Positions 43,444-55,000 of a stretch of DNA of 64,000 nt are shown piece after piece. Position numbers and translations under genes: made by a program. The stretch spans positions 157,777,043 to 157,841,042 of the forward strand of contig CP136069.1 in assembly GCA_032622095.1 (NCBI GenBank). Reading direction: 5' to 3'. The stretch's first letter is position 1; every line of letters begins with the position of its first letter. The notes below the pieces were generated by a model. It worked only from the letters and a program-made list of their open reading frames with translations, did not search any database and was not told the DNA's origin. This stretch comes from Siphonodentalium dalli (lineage: Eukaryota > Mollusca > Scaphopoda > Gadilida > Siphonodentaliidae).

Positions 43444-44208
43444 TCATTTCCGTTGTGGGTTGTACACGTCACTTCCGGCGTTTAGTTTCGACCGGAAACG
43501 TTGTTTAAACAGATCTTCTTGTGCTAGTCTAGCCATAATATTGTCTGTTTTCATTTTGTAGAACGGGAATATCCTGAAGTTGCCATTGTTGCATTCTTCC
43601 AAATGCCCACTTAGTGGTATCTGTCGATATTCCTAATGATTTATTTGTTGCCGATGGATGGTAACCCTTTCACATACAGTGTTTCCGGTTTGGCCTACGT
43701 ATCCTTCGCCGCATCCATCGCAAGTTATGTAGTATATCAGATTTTTTGATTTACAGTCCAAGTCAGTATTTGGGAATATTTCCATTTTGTTTTTTAATGG
43801 CAATTTTTCCCCCGAAAACACGTGACGGCATGCTTTACATCGTTTGTCACCACAGCGTTTTACTTGGTATTCAGTTTTGTTTTCTGTGGTGAAGCGTGCC
43901 TTTGTCAGGATTCGTTTTAAGTTACTTGGATGGCGCTTACTATCTATAATTTCGTCCTTATTCACCAGCGATCGCATTTTGTCACTCTTTTCTAGGATAG
44001 GAAAAAGGTCCTTTGCACATCGCGAGATGTTGTTGTGGCGAGGATTGTGTGTGGTTACAAATGGTATAGATTTGTTGTTATTTTGTTTTAACTTTTCGGC
44101 GCGAAGTTCTTCTAATGTGGTGTTCCGCGCTCTATCTATGCCATTCATTATTAATTGTTCTGGATAATGTTGTTGTTTCAAGAATACGTATAAGGCTGTT
44201 TTCAGCAT
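43444..44208 (-). pseudogene. Penelope-like element C-terminal fragment (GIY-YIG type)
   Basis: A 255-codon frame (44208 to 43444) with one internal TAG at 43633-43635. Residues about 45-150 carry the linker typical of Penelope-like elements (PFVTTHNPRHNNIS, RCGDKRCKACRHVF). Next comes a GIY-YIG-like nuclease core, LIYYITCDGCGEGYVGQTGN with R..HRQQI, and after the stop HLEECNNGNFRIFPFYKM to the final TGA. In this family the domain nicks target DNA for reverse transcription. The reverse transcriptase upstream is missing: the copy is 5'-truncated at about 44210, where a repeat with CCATCATTAGGCAGAC begins. Confidence 0.8.
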
Positions 44209-44390
44209 CAGATAGACATGACCCTATTACCATCATTAGGCAGACATATACAAACTACTTTAAAACCGCTCAATTTTAAAAACTCTTTCTCTAGTTTTGT
44301 TCATAATGTGACCACCAAAGTGTGATCAATGGGAATTTGTGATTCCTCAAGTAATATGAGATATACAAATTCTCAGGTCTGCCTTATTCT

Positions 44391-44808
44391 AAGAGGACCA
44401 TTGACCATCATTGGGCAGACTGTGACATTATGCAGACCAAATTTTTTATGTATAGGATGCAGCAAAAAAGAAGATAACAGGTCAAAATGTCATAAAAACG
44501 TCGAAAAATCTGGTGTATACATCGAAATTGAGTACAAATTTCGGGATTGAAAAAAGACCGCACAATGATGAAACTGTATATCGATCGAAATACATGTCTC
44601 AAAATTATCAGGGCGGAAATGCCCTTTTCAACAATTTGTTCAATCCCATCATTTTATAAACAAAAGTCAACCTAAATCCGTTGAAGAAGGAGAGGTGTTA
44701 ACACTTAAATCGCAAGATAACTAGTTGTGACTGGCATGCAAAAATTAGGCAGACCCGATTTCGTCTGCATAAATTCGCGGTCTGCCTAATGATGGTCAAT
44801 GGTCCGCC
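44391..44808. mobile_element. MITE with GACCATTGACCATCATT TIRs
   Basis: The left end GGACCATTGACCATCATTGG plus GCAGAC pairs with GTCTGCCTAATGATGGTCAA plus TGGTCC at 44771-44803. A related CCATCATTAGGCAGACATA lies at 44231. Interior non-coding. Confidence 0.75.
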
Positions 44809-44828
44809 TAGTGCTTACACTACATAGC

Positions 44829-44829
<1 letters not shown>

Positions 44830-44908
<79 letters not shown>
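44830..44908. repeat. (TA)n microsatellite
   Basis: TA repeats with occasional GTA or CATA interruptions; the frame over it codes only for I/Y repeats. Confidence 0.97.
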
Positions 44909-45072
44909 CATTTTACAGTTTAAAGTAACGTGTGCACAGTTATATATATGGTCCAAGAATAACATGAGACATCATAGTGTCAAGGGAGATAACCCAGTTT
45001 TACACAACGTCATTTCCTGGGCGCATTTAGCTTGCATCGGAAGTGATCAACGTAGAAATCTTCCTTCCGGGT

Positions 45073-45566
45073 TCAGCGTATTCTGTTTGCTGAGAACAGT
45101 TTTTGGAATGGGAAGATCGAATATCGATTCTTTCCACATTCATCCAAATGTTCACTCAGTGAAATTTTGCGATATTCTGGTTGATTTATCTCGAACACCA
45201 ACTGTATATACACGCAAAATAAATTTTCCCGACTAACATCTGTGACCATATTATCCACACCTGGGCACTCGGATATACGCGGAATTCTGTTCTTTATTTG
45301 CCTGTTGGATTGTGGGACTTTTATGAATTTTGGGTAATACTTAAGAGCTGCATTTCATCTCAAATTTGATATTCGGCTTCTTTATCAGTTAGGCATTTAG
45401 AGAACTTTGTGACAAACTTCTCCTCATTTGTATGAAGTTTCTTGTAAAAACGATCGTCCAAGAGTGTATCTTCCGATTTGTTGGCATAGTCGGTCGCTTC
45501 CATAATCACCAGTGCACCTCCTTTGTCTGCTCTTTTACAAAGAATAGTGTTGTCAGAACAAAGGCG
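45073..45566 (-). pseudogene. Second Penelope-like fragment with internal deletion
   Basis: On the minus strand, LCKRADKGGALVIMEATDYA and EEKFVTKFSKCLTDKEAEYQ match the N-terminal RT region (RADKGG is the family's PADKGG motif). A stop at 45360 and YYPKFIKVP follow, and then the frame 45258-45073 jumps to the extreme C-terminus (ISLSEHLDECGKNRYSIFPF). The central RT and most of the nuclease are missing. Distinct from the copy at 43444-44208 because both have the C-terminal end. Confidence 0.65.
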
Positions 45567-46070
45567 ATTTTTTGAACAGCTTGGTGGGCGTATGTGACCC
45601 AGTTTGTGATTTCTAGATGGACTGGTGGCAGCACAAGAATACACAAGGATAGCCCCGTGGCTGCTGTTATTATGCATACATATTGGAATTTGGCAACGAG
45701 AAATTGTTAATTTCCTCCACGCACGACTTACACCCAATTTTTGAACAGCTGGACAGGTTAATTGTGACCTAGTATTTTTTTATTTTGAGATGGACTAGTA
45801 GCGGCACAAAACGAATCCAGAACAATGGCCTCGTGGCTGTTGTGGTTATGCCTACGCAGCCGATTTAGCAACGAAAACTGACCTTTTATTCATTACGTTG
45901 ACCCCATGCACGACTTACGCCCAATTTTGAACAGCGGGACGAGCGTATGTAACCCGGTTTGTGATTTCTAGATGGACTAGTCGCGGCACAAGAAGAATCC
46001 AGAAAGGTGGCACCGTAGCTGCTGTGATTATGCATACATACATGTGGGCGATTCAGTAACGATTATTATC
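45567..46070. repeat. Tandem repeat, 170-190-bp period, about 2.7 copies
   Basis: TTTTGAACAGC(T/G) followed by GTATGTGACCC-like, TTCTAGATGGACT and CGTGGCTGCTGTTATTATGC recurs at about 45567, 45738 and 45928. Non-coding. Confidence 0.85.
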
Positions 46071-47768
46071 ATATTATGAGAACTGGGAACTAGAAACTGG
46101 GGTTGGTCGAGAACTAGTAACGGAATTCATGGAACTTGTGCAAGGGCAGACATGAAGCTACTCACAAACTCACAAACAACCTTCAACGGCATTACAGCAC
46201 AATAAATTGGGTTGATACAGTGCAATGCTAATATGGGTGAATCTGTGTTTAAAAAAAAAATATAAGAATTAAAAGATTATTTATCTGGTTTTGAATGAGA
46301 TGATATATACCGTACCACGGTACCACACACCAATGCAAACTGTATGTACTCTATATATGTTGACATCAGAGGCTACATAGGTGAAGCTGTACCTCCCTGG
46401 TGTTACTTGTAACAATCTTAGTTGACGAATCTTAATGCGTCATAACGTATGGAATTATACCTGCTAAGTTAATGGCACCTAATCGTATCGTTGTCTCCTA
46501 AACTTTTGTGGACCGAATAATGAAGAGCATTTGATAATTTGATAATTTGATAATTCATGTTTCCGATGGGTGGGAAAGTAGTGTGGGGACCGTGGATATA
46601 ATATAGGAATCGTGTACTGATATATACGATGCGACAATGCCGATAATTTTGTGGTTTAGAATAATTCAACTGTCCGATGGGTGGTCGAGTTGGATTGTCT
46701 TCATCTAGAAATGATACACTGATATGACCGTCGCAAATCATATTAAATAAAAGGTCGACCGACCACAATGTCCCTGGACACGGTGGCTAACTGAAGGATT
46801 GGATATGTCTAGAATAAATGTCATCATCCGGAAACCTCAAATGTTGAAAATCAAGAAAAATAGTCAAACTAGGGGCCATAATTGCGATAAAAGATCGGAT
46901 AAGTCTGGTTTTCGTTCGCGATATTTTTTTAAAACATCTCTTACCCAAATCATTGTTAAAATCGGTTAATATTTGTTCAAGTTATTGCGCTAACGAGCTA
47001 GAAAAGTCGGCAAAAATGGCAAGAACTAGACAAAATGCAGGTTTGCAGGTTTGCAGAATTGCAGGTTCCAACAATGTTTAATATCTATATCAAATTTTTA
47101 AAATATGACTGGAAAATGACGGAATATGTACACAGGCTCGGGCTAAAGTTGGGTCCCGGGATGTATGATGCTATGTCAAAAATGTTTTCTATTAAATATG
47201 TATGGCAGTGTGCGTATTAGTCATGGTTCGGACGATGAACCCATTTCGTTGTGATAGATGCCAAGATTAATCAATTAATATGCAATTGAGTTAAAGGGAG
47301 GTAAAAGCTATTCTGCATCATAAGTTTCAAGATCTATCCAAGTAGACCCACGGAGCGTCGATAAACCTAGCGGTATTTTCAATTAGGAGATTCATTTCAA
47401 CAGAACATTGTGTGTCAGTATCTAAAGAGTGATTTTTAATCACCTTTCCAATTCTGTTCGCTGGCGACTACAAAATGCCACCAGTCTCAAAGATTAATTT
47501 ATGGATTTCCAGAATAACAGGTGCGCCTTGGGTGGTAAAAGCCTTTTGTATTTATCACATTAAGTGCTTCTTTCAACGGTTTGCTTTTCAACATCAGAAT
47601 CCCCTTCCTGCTGAAACTTTGACGAGCGACACATGCCTATCGATATCGCTGGGCATGTAGTGACAAGGCTGAAATATAGCTCCAGTCTTATAATTGATGC
47701 TATGTACACAGAATGACAATGCTTTCATGAAATTCCTATCCGATTGATTTAAAACTATTACAATACAA
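46071..47768. other. No gene recognised
   Basis: The frame 46469-46768 (-) repeats a P-P-I-G-N/Q-x-N-Y motif twice because of a short duplicated GTCCGATGGGTGG-type sequence, not because of a domain. TTTGATAA is repeated three times near 46530. Ends at the L1 poly(A). Confidence 0.4.
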
Positions 47769-48220
47769 TTTTTTTTTTTTTTATTATATATGTTTATTCG
47801 TTCTTTGAAATATGCCACGATTTTACATATCTCCATTACAGAACCCACGTGGCAGGGTTTTGTACTTCTGAAAGTAAAAGATAATTATTAGTTGAATAGA
47901 TCTTAAAGTTTTTGTCTTATTAATTTGTTTTTTCGATGGTTATTGTGATCTTTGTTGGTTCCGATCTCATGTATTGATGCGGTGCCACTAATGGAATTGA
48001 TATATCTACATTGTTTGGGATCGTGTTCATTAATCTAGTAAATACTACGTATTGTTGTGTAGTTTGTGACATATTTCAAGGAAGGATCAGTGATACATTT
48101 AATAGTGGTGTCGTGTCGGGGTTCAAGGGGGGTGCAGATGAAAGGAATTATAGTCAGCAGAGTGTGTGGCGTTGGTAGCATGCGATGATTTTTTCTGTTG
48201 TGTCAGATCCACATATGTAA
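47769..48220 (-). other. L1 3' UTR and poly(A) tail
   Basis: About 450 nt after the ORF2 stop. Ends GAACGAATAAACATATATAA followed by the A-run. The + strand shows it as T14 at 47770-47783. Confidence 0.8.
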
Positions 48221-51200
48221 TTATGGGTGCAGTATAGGTTTCAGTATGTCCCATCGATCTGCATATTTAGTTTTATTTTCTACATGTTGGAAAATTGTAT
48301 AATATTCTTTTGCATAACTGATGAAAGATCTAACAGTAGGTTTATTGGGGTAGTGAAATTTACAACGAAATATGTAATATTTTATGAAAATTAGCGTGAA
48401 CTTTAATGCACTTTTATTTGTCGAGAATCCCAATAAGACATTTTGATCTGTTATATTTATATGTATTGCATTAAGCAGCTCTTCCCAGAATATCTGTGTC
48501 AGGTGACAATCCCAAAAAAGGTGTTTTATAGTTTCTGTTTCTTTATTGCAGAAATCACATTTTTTTGTACTATTCTTAACAAACTTTGAAACAAGAGAAT
48601 TGGTACCTAATATTTTATGAATAATTTTATATTGAAACCATATTAATTTGACCTCTATTGTTCCACATTTAAACGGCACAGTTGTCAATTTAGGCCATAT
48701 TGTATTTTGTATTGAAAATTCTTGCCACTTATTTGAAAGCTTATCTAGCCACTTCGTTGTTTCGCTTGAGCGTTTTAGGTACTGATGTCCCTTAACTCCT
48801 GCAATAATACGGAAGCTATCAGATATACCAGGTCTATGTGTTTTTGCTATTATTCGACTCGATATATTCATGCATTTCATATATTTCATAATACATTTGG
48901 TTATAGATATGAAGTGTAGATAATTCGGTTTAATTGAAAATTTCTTCCCGAATTGTGAGATTTGAAGTATGTTGCCGTTCGCGTCAAAAAAATCTAAAAT
49001 CGTATGCACTCCTTTCGCTTCCCATTTTTGTATGTATATTGTTTCTCCGTTTATGATAATATCCTTATTGTACCACACTGACTGAAATAACACATATCGA
49101 TTGAAATCGTTGACTTTTTTATTAAATTTTGTCCATGCCGATAAGACTTCGACCCAGAACCTATATTTTTGAATTTTCTTTGAAATCCGACAAATATATT
49201 CATCATTACATAATTTATCTGATATTCGTATTTTTTTTATTTTTTGAAAAAAATCTACAGTTATGCTATTTGTAAATAAAATTCTTCGCATCCAAGATAC
49301 TTTCATTGAATCTATGTGTGTTTCTAAATCGATCATTTTAAGACCTCCCCCCCTCCGAGTAGTCCTGGACTAGTTGCTGGCGTTTAATTTTATCCGGTTT
49401 TTTCTCCCAGATGAAGTTAAACATCAACGTATTTAACTCCTTAACGAAGTTTTTACTAGGATTTTCTACTGATAGGAGAAAATGGTTCAATTGGGGTATT
49501 ATAAATGTTTTGATTACTGTTATTTTACCAATGGGTGTTAACTTTCGTTTTTTCCACACCGAAATTGTTTCTTCGATACTGCGATACACATTGCTGTAGT
49601 TTTCGTGAAAAATATTTTCCTCATTAAGATCGAAATTAGCACCTAGTAATTTGAAGTTGCAAGTAGTCACCAGTCCTGGACAGCTGGAGGGGGGTCGGAC
49701 ACTTCTCTGTTTTGATCCAATCCACACAAGTTTCGTTTTATTGAAATTTATCTTTAGTCCAGATATTACTGAAAACCGTTCTAGGGAGTTGATGCAATGC
49801 ATGATGCTGGGATTAGAACCGTCGAGCAGAAAACATGTGTCATCAGCATATTTTGTCAGCTTTATTTCAATATCACCTACTTTAATTCCTCGTATGTTAT
49901 TATTTGTTCGTATGTGGGTTGACAGTATCTCCGCACAGAGAATAAACAAGTAGGGTGATAGAGGATCACACTGCATGCAGCCCCTTTGTATATTAATTCT
50001 ATCTGAAAGATGACCATATTGTTTGATTGACGAGTATATATCCGTGTAAAGAGTACGAACCCATCTAATGAAAGATGTACCGAAGTTAAATTCTTCTAAA
50101 GTCCTTTGTATAAAATCCCACGACAAGGTGTCAAATGCTTTCCTAAAATCGATTAAAAGCAGACAGCCCGGTTGATTATTTAGCTCTGTAAAATCGATCA
50201 TATCTGCTACCAGTCTAATGTTTTCTCCAATAAATCTCCCTTTCATAAATCCTGTTTGATCCCTATTAATCACAATTTCCAAAAGAGGTTTAATTCTATT
50301 CGAAATGGCAGTTGTGAGAATTTTATAGGGGACCGAGAGTAATGTTAGTGGTCTCTGGTTCTCTAATACAGCATGATCCTTTCCACTTTTCGGTATACAG
50401 TTTAAAATACCATGTTTTTGTGTGATTGACAAAGTTCCGCTCATATATGCCATATTTAGAGAGTTAAGTAAATACTTTTTAAGTTCATCCCAGAAACATT
50501 TAAAAAATTCTATTGTAAAACCACATATTCCAGGAGATTTATTGCATTTCATCTGTAATAACGCTTTAGTTATTTCATCTACCGTCAATTTGCCATCCGC
50601 GGCAAATGATTCTTCCGTGCTAAGACGTTTTATATTGTTGGTATTTGCGAAATCAGACCAGTCACTTTCAGATATTTCAGAAGTTTGTTTTTAATATAGT
50701 TTTTCGTAGTATTTTCGCAACTCTACTAAAATTTCAGATTGATCCGTGACAACAGAATCGTCATTCCTACGGATTTTGAATATCGTGCTTTCCAAAACGC
50801 GTTTTTTTTCGAGAGAGCAAAAGTACTTTGAGGGTCTTTCACCTTCCTCTATAATATTTACTCTAGCTCGAATCATCGAACCTCTCAGTTTTTCAAGTTC
50901 ATACTCATGTAGTTTAGTCGACAGTTCTTCTATTTTTTGCAATTTGGCAGTATCGTTTTTATCGTAATTTATTTGTAAATTTTCTAACTCTTTTTCTATT
51001 TTGGCCTGTTCGTTCAATTTAGTTTTTTTTAATCCTCGAAGCAAACATTATTGTAAACCCTCTTATTTCAACGAGAAGCATTTCGAACAGGAGTTGATCA
51101 TTGATACTAAAATGTTCTCGACCCTCTAAGTTTGCATTTTTTACTCGGTATTGATCTAAAACATCGCCTATTTTCTTTTTAACTCCGGCTTTATAGATTT

Positions 51201-51984
51201 CATCTCCCAATAGCATGTTATTCATTTTCCAACAACCTCTGCCCCGTTTAAAATTGCTAAATTTTATGGTTATTTCTACCATGCAATGGTCTGAAATGTT
51301 TTCTTTTTTTGGTAAAACAACTATTTGATCAACTAACGGAACGATATGTTCCGAAACTAGAAAATAGTCCAAGCGGGAAATTTGTTTTCTGTTCTTCGGC
51401 CACCAAGTGAATCGCGTATATTCGTTTTTCAAGCGACGCCAAACGTCACATAAACGTTGGGCCCCCATCAATTCTTCAACAGCTTTTCTAGCTTTTGGAC
51501 AGTTGTCATGTGAATAAAATTTGGTATCTTTCGTTTGGTTCATGACAATGTTCCAGTCTCCGCAAATAATGACAGATTCATTTCCAATGTCAGATACTAC
51601 CTGTTGTATACTTTCGAAGAAGGAAGGATCATCTGAATTTGGCCCATACAGGCCAGCTAACGTGAGGCGAGAACCACTAACAGTTATATCCATAACAAGC
51701 CCCATCCCCTTTCCAACCTTTTCAACTTTGTGCACTATATAATTAAAATCGTTACTTCGTTTAAAGAGAAACGCTACTCCTCGAGATCTAGAATTATAAC
51801 AGTTAAAATAGATATCTCCACCCCATTCTACCTGAAGAGAATCTTCTAAGTCCGACGTAAAATGTGTTTCTGGCAAACATAAAATGTAGCTTTTTTGTGT
51901 TCGAAGATAATTAAAAACCTCGGCACGTTTTCTGCTCTCACCCAAACCTCTAGCATTGAGGGTACTGATTCCTATACTATCCAT
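48221..51984 (-). pseudogene. L1 ORF2: APE endonuclease, reverse transcriptase, CCHC-like C-terminus
   Basis: About 1254 codons in four pieces. Piece 1 (51984-51019) is an APE-type endonuclease: LNARGL near the start, LPETHF, GLYGPN, GDWNIV, SRLDYFLVS and SDHCMVEI are its signature blocks. Piece 2 (51044-50691) is the linker helix region. Piece 3 (50588-49338) is the RT, with LLIDFRKAFDTLSWDF (motif A aspartate) and LTKYADDTCFLLDG (YADD). Piece 4 (49336-48221) ends with CDFCNKETETIKHLFWDCH, a Cys/His knuckle-like tail. Breaks: a shift in an A8 run at about 51022, a TAA at 50691 and a shift at a G7 run at about 49345. The product would nick DNA and copy the element RNA in the nucleus. Upstream lies ORF1 across a 1.87 kb gap. 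Confidence 0.9.
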
Positions 51985-53853
51985 AGTAATTTTTTGATTG
52001 ATACATCATGACAGCAACAAAAGAACCACCACATGCCACCAAACTTAAGTCGGATTCGGAAAGAAAAGAGGAAAATGAAAGGGGTAGATGTTTCATGGGT
52101 GTGGGTTATCGGGCGGAATAGAGTTATAGTGCATACTGTATATCAAAGTGTTCCAAAGTTAAAACAGAGTGATAAGGTAAGGTAATATAAAATAGCACAT
52201 GCCTGTGTCAGATAATGGGAGATCCAGTATAGGGTAGAGCACTCCAAATAGTTTATGAAATTTCATTCACCGAAAATATATTTGGTTGTCTCTTTTATTT
52301 GGTTCAACGCATTAACTCGTCGCACGCCTCACTCCGTCTAACACCACATCCTCTAATTTCGCCAGTCAAGGGTAACGAAAAGTGGAGATAATGTCAGACG
52401 GGATGAAACGCGACGACGCAGTTACACGATAAATTAAACATATTGCAAGTGCATATCGAATTTAGCTATGATCTTGTTAACCCAACAAAGCGGACATATT
52501 TACACATTACATAAATATACACATAAAGCAATTATCAACGTACATCCATATCAAAAGATTCCAAAAACAATATGATAAAGCAAGGTAAAATGAAGAACGC
52601 GCATTACATGTCCGTGTCAAACAACGAAAGCCCATGTAGGGGAGAGCACTCCAAATTCCTAATAAAATATCATACATCTAATATATATTCAGTTATCTCC
52701 CTTATTTAGTTTAACGCTTTAATCAACCGAACGCCTCGTTCCGTCTGACATATTAGCCTTTAATTTCGCCAACCAAGCAAAACGAAAAGTGGAGATCATG
52801 TCAGATGGAAAGAAACACGGCGACAGTTACACGAAAACATATTACATGTGTGCACTAAATTGTGCCAGAAAGTATCTATCTGATTGGAATGAAAAAAACC
52901 ACATATGCGGTTCTTCAGCGTTAAAGATGTACACATAATCCTGTTTGTATGGTGTGTATAGATAAAATGCCACTTTTCTTTATCGGATCATTTCAGACGG
53001 AAAGAAACGCGGCGACAGTAACTGTTACATGATAACATATTACATGTGCTCACTAAATTGTGTCAGAAAGTATACATCTGATTAGAATAATAAATCACAT
53101 ATGCGGTACTTCAGTGTAAAAGATGTGCACAGCGATCTCTGTGTATGGCGTATATAGATAAAATGCCAATTTTCTTTATCGAATATCCATTTAGATCGAT
53201 ATACATTTGCATCCGACATGCATCAAAATTCTTGCTCATGATATATTATGTTATATAGTTTAATTTCAAAGATGGTTTTCCACCACCATGCACCACGTAG
53301 CAATGCGATAGAAAATTATTCCTGTCGTCTACCATTATGTAGCGCTTGCATGCAATACATATATAAATAACCTGTTGCTATATTCCATTAGCGTAGGGGC
53401 ATTGGTTTTTTCTGTTTCAACTTGACTATTTTAACCTTTACATCACTCATTAAAATATAGGTAATTAGGTCAATAAGTAGACTACTTTAGTGGAGGGGTG
53501 GGTATAGGTAAGTTCGATCCCATTTATCTTCCATACTTGATTTCCGCGATAGCATTGCTCAGGTATAGGTTAAAATATAGGTCGTTAGGTCGATAAGTAG
53601 ACCACCTTATTGGAGGGGTTGGTATAGGTAAGTTCGAACCCATTATCTTCCATACGATATTCCACGATAGCATTGCTCAGGTAGTGCACGGTGATGGTGC
53701 ATCTGAAATTAGACCATTTATTACCCCATTAAACACAATAAAGGGAACATATTTACACAATACATAAATACACAAAGCAATTATCAAAAGTATCTACATC
53801 ACATAGATCGGAATGCAGATCCGATTGTTGTTTGCAAAGTCAGCAGTATTATA
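51985..53853. repeat. L1 inter-ORF region filled with tandem repeats
   Basis: Three repeat systems are visible. One has a period of about 400 bp (GAGCACTCCAAAT at 52227 and 52647; AACGAAAAGTGGAGAT at 52374 and 52789). One has a period of about 190 bp (TGTG(C/T)CAGAAAGTAT at 52861 and 53047; GATAAAATGCCA near 52970 and 53157). One has a period of 119 bp (TTAAAATATAGGT at 53452 and 53571; GATAGCATTGCTCAGGTA at 53550 and 53667). ACATATTTACAC also recurs at 52495 and 53747. No ORF. Unusually long for a between-ORF segment. Confidence 0.85.
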
Positions 53854-54899
53854 TTATTCATGATTGTCGTGAACATCCATATTGGGTTCTGGTGTGAGAG
53901 TTTCCATCAGCTGTTCCTCTGTGCAGAATTTCACTATTTTGTCATTTTTTAGTTTGAGAAAAATTTTTGTGTTAACTGACCAAGTATTCTTAACGCTTGG
54001 ATGGTTAAAAGCAACCTTAAGGAGTCGATGATTGATGGCTGTTAAGTCTTCAGTCACAGAGATTTTTTGCCCTTTTAACTTCTTTTTTTCTTTGATGACA
54101 TCAGATTTTGCCATTCTTGTGGCAAACTTTACCAGCACAGCTCTGGGAAATACTTTCATCTTTCTGCTGTCCGTTTTAGTATCTGATTGTCTTATATTGC
54201 CAGCTCTGTGTGCAATAGATATATCTTTTGACATCAGTCGTACCCCCATCTTGTCATTGATAATTTTTAATACCTTTCTTGCACAATCGTCAGCGGTTTC
54301 TCCTGCTTCCTCCTCTATTCCGAAAAATCTTACTGAGTCTTTTCTTCCCTGTTGTTCCAAGTCGTTGATTATATTTTTTAGAGTTGACACTTCATCCTTA
54401 TAGAGTTTTTGATCGACGCGTCTCTTTTCCTTCTCTTCGGCTAGGCCCTTTTCTAGTGATTCTTTCTCTTTCTGCACTATTTTCAACTCATTCTCGATTT
54501 TGTTCACTCTATTTTCTAACGTTTTGACCGAGTCCATTATTTCTGTCTTTGCTCCTTCTATTTTATCAAACACAACAGTAGTGGGAGAATAGTTTTTAAT
54601 TATGCCATCAAAATAATCTTTAGTCATAACAGTGTTGAGTTTTGTTATGATTGTATCATACTGCTGTGCGATGGGTGATAGCTGTTGATGCATGTTACTC
54701 ATGTCTGGGGGTGTTTTTTCTGCCATCTCGTGCACTGTTGTTGGTTTATCTTTATTTTTGCCGTACTCATCCATAGTTTTTTGGATTTCCCCTTTCTGAT
54801 CGGCGTACTCGTTGATAGTATGGTAGTACCAGATATATCAGTTTCGTCCGTGGATGAGTCTGAAATGCGATCTCGCTTTCTCGGTTTTCGTCGGCCCAT
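53854..54899 (-). pseudogene. L1 ORF1 (coiled-coil, RRM, CTD), one frameshift
   Basis: The main frame (54774-53854, 306 aa) has a long heptad-rich coiled coil at about residues 75-150 (NRVNKIENELKIVQKEKESL). An RRM-like segment follows (RKDSVRFFGIEEEAGETADD), then a CTD with RAVLVKFATRMAKSDVIKEK and NHRLLKVAFNHP, the plan of L1 ORF1p (Transposase_22). These proteins trimerise and chaperone the element RNA. A basic, Ser/Thr-rich N-terminal frame (54899 down to about 54785, MGRRKPRKRDRISD) joins it if one base is missing from the A6 run at about 54780; alternatively the internal ATG at 54774 is the true start. Confidence 0.85.
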
Positions 54900-55000
54900 T
54901 CGACAAAGTTCACAATTGGAAGAAACAACCCAATGTTTATTTACCGCGAATATTTGTCACCTGGGGGAGCTGACGTAGATATTATACAACACGTTGTATT

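Larger units (their letters stand above)
47769..55000 (-). mobile_element. Near full-length L1/Tx1-like non-LTR retrotransposon
   Basis: Minus-strand order is ORF1 (54899-53854), a long inter-ORF region, ORF2 (51984-48221), 3' UTR, then AATAAAC..ATATAATAAAA and an A14 tail at 47769-47783. The 5' limit near 55000 is a guess. ORF1 has the coiled-coil/RRM/CTD design of L1 ORF1p, and ORF2 has APE endonuclease plus RT, pointing to the L1/Tx1 group. No target duplication was found by eye. Confidence 0.85.

Noticed and set aside
44799-45236. 145-aa + strand frame
   Set aside because: It is translated (TA)n plus antisense of the Penelope-like fragment.
46469-46768. Minus-strand 99-aa frame with repeated PPIGxxNY
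   Set aside because: The repeat comes from a short duplicated DNA motif; there is no domain or conserved context.
49411-50694. Plus-strand frames over L1 ORF2
   Set aside because: Antisense to RT motifs; no independent domain.
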